Assembly (NCBI GenBank): GCA_003427395.1
Contig: BFEA01000003.1
Coordinates: forward strand, 5,750,039 to 5,774,240
Direction: 5' to 3'
DNA: 24,202 bases
DNA from: Chara braunii
Lineage: Eukaryota > Streptophyta > Charophyceae > Charales > Characeae
A model generated the notes under the pieces. The model was not told where the DNA came from. It saw only the letters and a program-made list of their open reading frames with translations, and did no database searches. A program made the translations under genes and the position numbers. Shown one piece after another: positions 17,357 through 24,202 of the stretch (position 1 is its first letter; the number at the start of each line of letters is the position of its first letter).

Positions 17357-17460
17357 ACCTCACCCCCGAACACTTCCATCCCGACTGCGATCCTGTCTGC
17401 TTTCTACCCCCTTCTGCGAGCCCGCCTCCATTTTGCCATCTCCTCCCAACTCTTCCCGCG

Positions 17461-18183
17461 CTAGGATAGCGCATCTACTTTCCCGGCAGCGCACGCACCT
17501 CCGAACGCCGGAGGTTACTGTCCCCGTTCCCGAGTCGAAACTTCCCGATGCCGCATCTGCACCAACTTACCGACGGCGCGGCGGCCAAACAACGGCCGCA
17601 TTGTGCCTGGGCGAGTTACCGGTCCAATCGAGGCTGAGTGTCCCACCCACGCAAATCGGCTATCATAGGCGACAACACAAAAACGAAAAGAGATTTTTGG
17701 CTGGGCCCGCCTTTGGTCCCTGCCTTCTTTCTTAACAGAGGCGCTCCGGGCTTGCGTGGGAGCGTCACACAAGGACCGCTATTACTTTAAAGAAGGTAAG
17801 GGATATTGAATTAATTCGTTTGGCAGATACTTTGTGGGTTGTATAAGAAGGCCGCGTCAAAGATTGAAGAATATGTTCTCCGTCATGACTGATTCACAAT
17901 TTCTTTTCAACTTTGAAAAGTTTGTTCATCGATCCTTCTGATTCTATCTGTTGTGATGAGAATGATGATGTGTCTGACTCTGTCTTTCCTGTGTTCGTAT
18001 GATTAAAAAAAAAAAAACTATAAAAAAGAACATTTGAAAAAGATTGTCTGGGTTGGTATATACTATATAATATATATACAAATTTACTTTTTTGATATTT
18101 TATATTTGTTAATCCATTTTGTTGAAGTAGCCATCAAAGATTTGAAAAACAATTGATTGTGCACAAGCTGCACTCCTACAAAT
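17461..18183. other. no gene recognised
   Basis: A GC-rich part (to about 17780) is followed by A/T-rich sequence. AAGGTAAGG near 17793 resembles a 5' splice site, but no matching exon is identifiable. An ACCGGT lies at 17618, and poly-A and TATATA-rich sequence lie at about 18004-18080. No protein or RNA gene is supported. Confidence 0.4.
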
Positions 18184-18237
18184 GAGCAGTTCATACGGTG
18201 ACTCAAACGGGAGCAGTTCATACGGTGACTCAAACGG
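18184..18237. repeat. perfect 27 bp tandem duplication
   Basis: GAGCAGTTCATACGG then TGACTCAAACGG is repeated exactly, head to tail, at 18184-18210 and 18211-18237. Perfect identity implies a recent event. Confidence 0.95.
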
Positions 18238-18549
18238 TCGCCCCCCAAAAAAGAAATAAAATAGACAAGGTAGAATCGTATATCAAAATGACTTCTGGCA
18301 TCATCAAAAGGGATAGGGGTAAAAACTTCAATCTGATTTGCACAGACTTCCTGAAAGTGCCCTCCGAACCGTGCGAAATAGTGTCCCAAAGCTCGAAATG
18401 GTCTGCGGGCCAAAAAAAAGCGAACTGGCGAGGGCCTCCTTTTGGCTGGTGCTGCCAGCCATTTTGCGCCGGTAGGCCAAGGCACAGAACTTGGAGCACG
18501 TTAATGACGGCGTTGGAAAAATGTCTGGGTGAAGTACGGGGGGTTTAAA
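18238..18549. other. no gene recognised
   Basis: Mixed sequence with an open + strand frame through most of it (about 18198-18548). The frame shows no family motif recognised by eye. A coding remnant of a mobile element cannot be ruled out. Confidence 0.35.
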
Positions 18550-18723
18550 CTTTAAACCACCAGTACGTCCTAAAAGTTGTGCCCGTTAACAAGCCACAAT
18601 TTTAGGAACCGTACGGGCCACTACCGGAGCGCCCAAATTCATCCGACTAGAAACGTTTCTACTACTTTCTACTCTATTTTTTTTCCGCGCCCGATAGCTG
18701 GGCCAAGTACTGGTGGTTTTAAG
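18550..18723. mobile_element. 174 bp MITE-like element, ACCACCAGTAC ends
   Basis: CTTTAAACCACCAGTAC (18550-18566) is inverted as GTACTGGTGGTTTTAAG (18707-18723) with one mismatch in 17. Inside is a smaller hairpin, CTAAAAGTTGTG against CCACAATTTTAG (about 18570-18605). The ends match those of the 15299-15423 element, and a TAGGCCGTTAA-like stretch is shared (GTGCCCGTTAAC here), so they are probably one family. Confidence 0.65.
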
Positions 18724-19180
18724 AAAGGGCGCCTTATCTATCTGTAGCAGTATGTTTGGGGGATGCTGGTTGACACGCCTGGTGAAGAAATCGAACTCTG
18801 TGGGCTGCCTCCAGCTCAGCCCACCTCTGTTCGGCGTAGGCTCGCCATTGACCCGGCTTAACCGCCACTGAAGCGAACACCATCTAGCGAACACCAACTT
18901 TCTTATTGTGTATGGTACTATGCTGTGCGTTAATTGAAATAGAATAGAAATGGCGGGGGGCGCCTTTGCTAATGAATGGCAAAGACAATGCAAGAGAGGT
19001 GGTACCACCCTCACCATGTGAAGGGGAAAGGAAAGGACAGAGAACAAAAGGGTAGGAAACTTTTCTCTCAAGGTGACTGACAACATGGTGTGGTGCTCGT
19101 TATCGGTCACCGGAATGGGACACTGATATGACACACACTACAATGAGGGGAGGGAGACATTTCTTGTCTCGTCTTTTGTG
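18724..19180. other. no gene recognised
   Basis: Non-coding sequence that carries the second copy of CACCCTCACCATGTGAAGGG (19006-19025) and a purine-rich GAGGGGAGGGAGA at about 19145-19157, just before the LTR-like repeat. Confidence 0.4.
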
Positions 19181-19338
19181 AGGATCAATCCCCTCGACAT
19201 GCTAGACAAAGGCCCTACCCGGCCTAAAGAGAAGATGGGTCTGCAAATCTTGGCCTTGGTCTTACTTCAGACCGCACACCATGATCTATAGGACTAAAAG
19301 CAAGCTATAGAGATTTATTGGACTATTTTGTAATGACC
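19181..19338 (+). repeat. LTR-like direct repeat, left copy
   Basis: Aligns with 21288-21440 over about 155 bp: AGGATCAATCCCCTCG / AGGATTAAGCCCCTCG, CAAAGGCCCT / AAAAGGCCCT, GGGTCTGCAAAT, TTGGTCTTACTTC and TAATGACC / AAATGACC. Identity is moderate, so it is old. It brackets the integrase remnant as a 5' LTR would. However, a purine-rich tract also precedes this copy, so it could instead be the 3' end of another, mostly lost element. No primer-binding site was recognised. Confidence 0.5.
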
Positions 19339-19504
19339 CGCCATAACACAGACTGAGAACACTGCTGATTTCTGAGTCCGGCCGATGGAATGGATGCCTT
19401 GCTGAGATTCCCGCATTCTGCTGAGCTTTCTAAGTCTGTGTGTGTGTGGTTGGTGACCTGCGTGCCTGTCTGAGTGCGTGTTGGCCTGAGTGCGTGTTGG
19501 CCTG

Positions 19505-19543
<39 letters not shown>

Positions 19544-19820
19544 CCCGGAAGAGTACTTGCTTGTTTGGGAGGCCCGTAGGGCAAGTACTTACCTGTGGCC
19601 GTGACATTGAGGGTTGGAGGGGGGGAAAACACTCAAGTGGCGGGGCAAGGGGCCCGCGACACTCAGAACAGCGGGAAAACACTCGAGTAGCAGGTAGGCC
19701 GGTACGACACCAAGTAAAACTAGATGTCCCGCCACCCGCCATCCCCACCCCCGCCCCCTGTTGGCCCTGTGCCGGCAAGAGTCTTTGCGTGGTTTACTTT
19801 TAGGTGAGTGTCTCACGATG
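19339..19820. other. no gene recognised; short repeats and a TG microsatellite
   Basis: GTGTTGGCCTGAGTGC tandem units at about 19475-19507 run into (TG)n at about 19511-19541. AGTACTTGC and GCAAGTACT (about 19551 and 19580) are inverted. GGGAAAACACTC(A/G)AGT repeats at about 19624 and 19673. gag, protease and reverse transcriptase, expected here in a full element, are absent. Confidence 0.45.
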
Positions 19821-19839
19821 CGACGATCCATTTTGGATA

Positions 19840-20983
19840 GAGGAAGGCATCAACAAAACTCCATCCAGCTTTTTTGCTGGCCTACTGTGCTAGAGGATGC
19901 GAAGAAGTATGTAGGACACAAGCTCCCCTGGGCTTGGTCAAACCTTTGTCTATTCCAGCCGGACCAGGAGAGAGTCTGTCCAGGATTTCATGGATACTCT
20001 TGTGATCAGCAAGATTGGCAAAAGACATATTTGTTATTGTTGATAGGTTCTCCAAGCACGCTAGTCTGATTCCACTTCGAAAGACCGTGAAGACAGACTT
20101 AGCGATTACGGCGTTCATGGACCATTCGGCGAGGGATTATGGACTGCCATGGACTATTGTTAGTGACAGAGATGTGCGGTTTACGAGTCAGTTGTGTAGA
20201 AAGGCTGATCAACAGATGGGTTCTACATTGTAGATGACCTCTAGCAATCACCCTGAAACATAAGGGCAGTAGATGACAGCTAGCAATCACCCTGAAACAT
20301 AAGGGTAAGGTGAACATATGAACTGGGTGGTGCTGCACCTGTTGAGGCACTATATGAATCCCATTCCAGGATGACTGGGATGAGAAGTTACCTCGCATCG
20401 CCAGCCTGGACAATAACACCGTGCACAATACCACAGGCTGGTCACCTGATCAGCTGCATCTAGTGTGGAAACCTGGAAGACCAGTAAATTTATTTTTGCC
20501 CGAGAGCAAACCGACTGCAGCACCAGGTAGCTTAGAGTTTGGAATAGAATGCGATACGATGCTGCAGCAGGCCATTGAGAGGATTCGGAAGTTATGGGAT
20601 GAAAGTTTACAAGTTCTTAACAGATGTGGTGACTGAAGTGGTGAAGTCTTCGATGTGAAGCTGACTGTCTTAAAAAAAAAAAAAGAATGCCATGATTGCA
20701 TCTGAGAATGACCCATCTGAGAATGACCATCTAGGTTTCAAGTTGTGGAAAGGGTCTGTGTAAAGCCTTCAGAGTTCACACAGGAATAGAATGTCTAGCA
20801 CAAACTGATGCTATAGTACTTTGGGCCATGGCAAGTCCTCACATTGAGGGTTATGACCCAGATGGCCCTTCGTATGTCATGCGTGTTCCACGACACCTAA
20901 AGCACATACCCTGTCTTTCAGGCCTCAAAGCTGAACAGGCCTCAAAGCTATTTACCTTTCTCTGAAATTGATCAGTTTCCTTC
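19840..20983 (+). pseudogene. decayed Ty3/gypsy integrase
   Basis: Ordered integrase pieces lie on the + strand in changing frames. FCWPTVLEDAKKYV at 19872-19913 matches the FWWP...D..YV part of the zinc-finger region, with the first aromatic changed to Cys. IFVIVDRFSKHASLIP, starting at about 20027, is the core motif after the first catalytic Asp. TIVSDRDVRFTSQL near 20155-20200 holds the second Asp. A stop (TAG at 20231) then interrupts, followed by a NHPET segment present twice, each with an in-frame stop. Further on come HNTTGWSPDQL (about 20424) and GPSYVMRVPRHLKHI (about 20867), typical of the integrase C-terminal part. At least four frame changes plus stops make it non-functional. RT, RNase H and gag are missing. 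Confidence 0.8.
20231..20308. repeat. ~38 bp tandem duplication inside the integrase remnant
   Basis: TAGATGAC(CT/AG)CTAGCAATCA followed by CCCTGAAACATAAGGG occurs at 20231-20268 and 20269-20307. It duplicates the NHPET-encoding segment, so the duplication came after or with loss of function. Confidence 0.9.
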
Positions 20984-21266
20984 CCAAGAGTCAATGCTGC
21001 CCCCAACTATGGATGGGTACATCAACATCGATCGGATTGTTGAGCACAGCTTGATGCCTGTTCAGAAGCCGACAGGCAGAGACGGACCACCCAAACCGCA
21101 GATGCAATTCAGGGTTGCCTTCGGACATCATATGAATCCTAAGGAAGATCGGTGGATTATAAGAGAGGAGCTGATGAAGACAGCCCCTCAAGTTGTGTCC
21201 CACTGTGAACGGATGTTAAAGGGGGAAACAGCAAATGAATTGAAGGATTTCTCTAAGGAGTTTTGA
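20984..21266 (+). pseudogene. chromodomain-like C-terminal end of the retroelement polyprotein
   Basis: An open stretch of about 90 codons from 20994 ends at TGA 21264-21266. It reads YINIDRIVEHSLMP, then QMQFRVAFGHHMNPKEDRW, then EELMKTAPQVV. The order of an I..IVEH start, a V-(A)F-G turn, a W and a final helix fits a chromodomain of the kind found at the end of plant Ty3/gypsy (chromovirus) integrases. The usual second aromatic cage residue is not obvious. The stop lies only a few bases before the polypurine tract, as expected for the end of pol. Confidence 0.55.
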
Positions 21267-21271
21267 AATAC

Positions 21272-21285
21272 AGGGGAAGGGAGGG
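21272..21285 (+). other. polypurine tract
   Basis: AGGGGAAGGGAGGG lies 5 bp after the polyprotein stop and directly before the right LTR-like repeat. This is the normal place and composition for the plus-strand primer of an LTR retrotransposon. Confidence 0.7.
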
Positions 21286-21287
21286 CA

Positions 21288-21440
21288 AGGATTAAGCCCC
21301 TCGGCATACTGGAAAAAGGCCCTGACTGCCCTAAGAGAAGGCGGGTCTGCAAATTTTAGCTTGGTCTTACTTCGGGCTGCATGCCATGGTCTGTAGTAGG
21401 ACTATAAGCAATTTATAGGAATTTATGCGACTAAATGACC
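21288..21440 (+). repeat. LTR-like direct repeat, right copy
   Basis: Counterpart of 19181-19338, placed immediately after the polypurine tract, which supports reading it as the start of a 3' LTR. The outer end cannot be fixed because similarity fades after AATGACC. Confidence 0.6.
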
Positions 21441-22044
21441 ATGGCGAGAGGGAACTCTGTTAGGGTCCCGTGGGTTGGTTTAGGCACGCAACATATCCAA
21501 CTGGTAGGGCTCAACCCGCCGTTGTTTGAAGATGCTTAGGCCCAGGCAAAGATTCTGAGGCCCAGGGCGCATACAGTACAGCCACATGTAGATTCTGGAA
21601 GGGGGTGCAGGGCACAGGTACTGGGACAGAGTGTGGCCAGCCCAGCCCGGCCGCGAGCCTTGCATTTAGCACAAGAGGAGGCGTGACTGCCTCACTCGAG
21701 AGAAATTGGGCTGGCTGGACGCGGCAGTGCCTGCTGTATGAGCGCCAGGCCAGGGAGGAAGGAGAGCGCTAGCGGAGCGCGCAGACAGGAAGCAGCAGTT
21801 ATAGCCGGGCTTGCAGCTCCATAGCGGAGTAGGGAGAAGCGGTGGTCCTTGGGCGAAGAGCACGGAGGTTGGGTAGGATGAGGATCGGGCGATGTGACGA
21901 GGCACTCACCTGGTGTTGGAGGAGTGGGCAGCGCACTCAGTCTTCTTGCGGCATCGGCCTGATGATCTTCACGTGGGACCTGTTGTAATAGCTTAGGGAG
22001 TCCAGGTCTAGGAGGAACGTCTTTCAGTAGTTGGGCGCTGAGCG
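21441..22044. other. no gene recognised
   Basis: GC-rich, mixed sequence. It may include the rest of the 3' LTR and its flank. No protein motif or RNA gene is visible. Confidence 0.4.
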
Positions 22045-22540
22045 GCAGATAGGCAGGGAGGCAGGGAGGCAGGGAGGGAGGAAGGGAGCAGGGATGCAGG
22101 GAGGCAGCGAGGCAGGCATGCACACAACCAGGAAGGCAGTCAGGGGGGCAGGCAGGCATGTAGGCAGGGAAGCAGGAAAGGAGGTAGGGAGGCAGGAGGC
22201 AGGAGGCAGGCAAGGAAGCAGGCAGGGAGGTTGGGAGGGAGGGAGGGAGTGAGGGAGGGAGGGAGCCCAGGCAGGGAAGGGGGCTGCGAGGCAGGTCGGG
22301 AGGTAGATAGGCAGGTATATCACCAGGCAGATAGGGAGGTAGATAGGCAGGTATACAGGAAGGGAGATATGTAGATAGATAGGGAGATAGATACAGAAGC
22401 AGATAGGGAGTTTGATAGGGAGGCAGAGAGGTAGTCAGATAGGGAGGCAGATAGGCAGATAGGTAGGGATCCTGAAAAGAAGATAGCTAGGTAGGTACAT
22501 AGGTAGACAGGTAGGTACTAGGTATGTAGTAGATCGTTGG
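22045..22540. repeat. GGAGGCAG to AGATAGG minisatellite
   Basis: From 22045 to about 22310 the unit is variants of GGCAGGGA/GGAGGCAG. From about 22310 to 22540 it shifts to AGATAGGGAG, AGGTAGGT and related units. All are purine-rich on the + strand with periods of 4-8 bp. The minus-strand frames through it (Pro/Ser/Leu/Cys-rich) are repeat products. Confidence 0.9.
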
Positions 22541-23411
22541 GAGCTATTATCATTGTTGTTACGGTATTGATTGTCGGGAGGTGAGAAGAGGGCTTTCTTT
22601 TGCCTTTTTTTTTATGCACAAACCCGAAGCCCTATCTATTCTGGGGGGCACCAGCCCGGTTGCTCTTCACTTTCAAGCAAAATGTTTGACATTATGATAG
22701 CAATGGGGCAGAAATGACAAAATGACTCAGAACAGGGCCCTCTGTGCCCGTCACTAACCATCTGCGGCAGAGGGCTTTTCATCATCAAGAGACTTTAGCA
22801 TTTCCTGCGCTGATGTGATTAATTTATTGCTTTGTCATTCTGCTAATTTCCTGGTCGCCATATGCATGCTGGCCACGAGAGCCCATCGTCCTTGTAATTT
22901 GCGTTTCCCCGGTGCAGTTTCCGTGCAAATTGGTACTGGTGCAGCTCGCTGTTGGGCACTCACCTATTGGTGAGGATACAGCGCAAGGTGTCGTTGACCG
23001 TTGACGGGCAGTGTGTTTCAGTGGTTTGCCGTTGCTAGTCTGCTAGGAGGAGGGTGCAGATGAGTGGAAGGGTGAAGAAGACTGGTAGTGATAAGAGCGA
23101 CTAATGGCGACTAACGGCGACTGTCATTTCTTAGGTTGCGGTACTTGTCAGCATTAATCGGTTGTGGACCCTTGGTACCTTTGCTAGTACTACAGCGTTG
23201 ACCCTGTTTGACTGAGCATCCCATGATGTCATCAATAATTCCAGTCAGTGAGTTGTATTGCTTGTGACTCATCAAGCAAGGTAAGGATAGGTACGTACGT
23301 AGAGCCTTATCTCTGTCTAATTGTCTGCTTACCTCGACGATGAGGGCTTTGCTTGAATGATATCTCAGCTGTGAGGTGCGAGTGGTGTTCAACATTGAGA
23401 TTCATCCCACT
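22541..23411. other. no gene recognised
   Basis: Balanced-composition sequence with no recognisable coding or RNA gene. A perfect small hairpin CTCACC-TATT-GGTGAG lies at 22959-22974. Minus-strand open frames at about 23111-23395 and 23307-23624 show no known motif and overlap each other in different frames. Confidence 0.4.
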
Positions 23412-23514
23412 TGACAGGAGAACGGTGATGCACGGGAAGGGCCCTGATGTAGTATGCACCTTCTCCTGTGCATATATGACAGGAGAACGGTGATGCACGG
23501 GAAGGGCCCTGATG
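23412..23514. repeat. exact 38 bp direct repeat, 65 bp apart
   Basis: The segment starting TGACAGGAGAACGGTGATGC and ending GGGCCCTGATG occurs identically at 23412-23449 and 23477-23514. The spacer's TGCACCTTCTCCTGT is the inverse of the start of the repeat, so the right copy and spacer can form a hairpin. Confidence 0.9.
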
Positions 23515-23802
23515 ATGAGGTGGGGTGCATAATGATGTGGGATCAGTACACGCATGCATGCCTCCATGTGCTGTTCACACAAGTTCAGCATACGAGATAG
23601 AGGAGTCTTGCTGGTAGGCCACATTGGCCCGTTGCGACGTTAAGGAGTTCTTGAGCCACCATCGTGCTGCGGCATTACATATTAATTCTTGAGACATACG
23701 AGACATTGATAAACAATACTGTTGGGTTGGACCCCAGCTTGATTACCTGTGCGCGAGGTGGGTCCGACTAGTTCCCTGCAGGCTGTACACCTGCGTAGGC
23801 CG

Positions 23803-23910
23803 TTAGTTAAGGGGGCAGGCATGACAGAACCAAGAGAGGTGGGTGAGTACAGACTGTATGATCAACTGATATCATCTCCTTGCTTCTGTCATGCCCGCCC
23901 CCTTAACTAA
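23803..23910. repeat. long hairpin with 32 nt arms
   Basis: TTAGTTAAGGGGGC(A)GGCATG to CAAG at 23803-23834 pairs with 23879-23910 with two mismatches, leaving a 44-nt loop. Pairing continues weakly inward (GAGAG with CTC). It is another foldback or small-RNA-precursor-like structure, unrelated in sequence to those near 15.5-15.9 kb. Confidence 0.8.
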
Positions 23911-24173
23911 TATCAGCTCCTCTTGTGTCTGGAGTGTATTTTTTTTTGGCTGTGAAAAAATGAAAAATCGCCAACGATGGCGATGTCAAAAACGTCCGTG
24001 CCCACGCAATAATTTCATTCTGGTTTTATTTTTTCTTATTTTCTGTAATATTATTTATTTTTCGTATTTGATTTTTATTTCAAGTTTAGTAACGAATTTG
24101 GATGTACTGTTGAGGCAAAAGTTGTTTAGTTTATTCTTCTACATCACATATATTTTTTTCAGATTTTTTGGAA
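23911..24173. other. no gene recognised; A/T-rich
   Basis: T-rich sequence with an ATCGCC-AACGAT-GGCGAT small hairpin at about 23967-23984. No coding content. Confidence 0.45.
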
Positions 24174-24202
24174 ACTTTCTTTCTTTCTTTCTTTCTTTCT
24201 TT
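24174..24202. repeat. (CTTT)n microsatellite at window edge
   Basis: Tetranucleotide CTTT repeat cut by the window end. Confidence 0.95.

Larger units (their letters stand above)
16587..17460. repeat. higher-order tandem repeat array, each unit carrying a CT microsatellite
   Basis: A GATGGCGCTT-(CCCTT) segment followed by a CCTGAC...CCATCTC...CCATCGCCTA block starts at about 16591, 16675 and 16828. A second segment (CCGAACAC, CCTGTCTGCTTTCTACCCCC, GCCCGCCTCCATTTTGCCA) occurs at about 16987-17062 and 17366-17442, about 380 bp apart. Each unit ends in a CT tract (16778-16808, 16912-16964, 17184-17354). No open frame here is credible as protein. Confidence 0.85.

Noticed and set aside
16884-17474. 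Minus-strand frame with a long Arg-Glu repeat
   Set aside because: Pure translation of the CT tract on the other strand, with an unknown base inside.
17785-17805. Good-looking 5' splice site AAGGTAAGG
   Set aside because: No upstream exon with coding signature and no identifiable partner acceptor.
17940-17985. Possible C/D box snoRNA (GTGATGA followed by CTGA)
   Set aside because: The boxes are only about 20 nt apart and there is no terminal stem; too short for a C/D snoRNA.
23111-23624. Two overlapping minus-strand frames of about 94 and 105 codons
   Set aside because: No family motif, different frames over the same DNA, and the 38 bp direct repeat lies inside one of them.

Overview
The window looks like nuclear DNA of a green-lineage (streptophyte) eukaryote with a large, repeat-rich genome. 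The evidence is one plant-type chloroplast stromal processing peptidase gene set among very many dinucleotide microsatellites, decayed Ty3/gypsy retrotransposon pieces, foldback/MITE-like elements and minisatellites. There are no bacterial-style operons and no CRISPR. A charophyte such as Chara would fit (GC-rich coding sequence with Ser/Gly-rich insertions, heavy CT/GA microsatellites), but the organism is an inference.

Layout. 1-2.0 kb: a CA repeat, a decayed reverse-transcriptase fragment on the minus strand, and a CT/GA microsatellite cluster holding inverted and direct copies of short unique units. 2.0-2.68 kb: presumed promoter and leader of the only intact gene, with a striking cluster of ACCGGT palindromes that continues into the coding region. 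2.685-7.793 kb: one uninterrupted 1702-codon frame for a stromal processing peptidase (M16 zinc metallopeptidase). 7.8-10.3 kb: TG/GA microsatellites, G-runs capable of forming quadruplexes, and about 0.85 kb of almost pure pyrimidine sequence. 10.3-13.8 kb: two inverted copies of a ~125 bp terminal-inverted-repeat element, A/T-rich tracts and a GC-rich stretch with a perfect 15-bp-stem hairpin. 13.8-15.5 kb: degenerate minisatellite passing into a tandemly duplicated ~330-350 bp unit. 15.5-16.5 kb: two long hairpins and a U6 snRNA fragment with an A-rich tail. 16.6-17.5 kb: higher-order repeats, each containing CT microsatellite. 17.5-18.7 kb: mostly unrecognised sequence, ending in a 174 bp MITE-like element. 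19.18-21.44 kb: a decayed Ty3/gypsy element (integrase pieces, a chromodomain-like end, a polypurine tract and two LTR-like direct repeats). 21.45-24.2 kb: unrecognised sequence, a GGAGGCAG/AGATAGG minisatellite, a 38 bp direct repeat, another long hairpin and a CTTT repeat at the edge.

Only the peptidase gene is supported as a functional protein-coding gene. Other reading frames in the window are low-complexity or mobile-element decay. Nothing suggests that the remaining parts work together as a pathway. They read as successive layers of repeat insertion and microsatellite growth around one housekeeping plastid gene.
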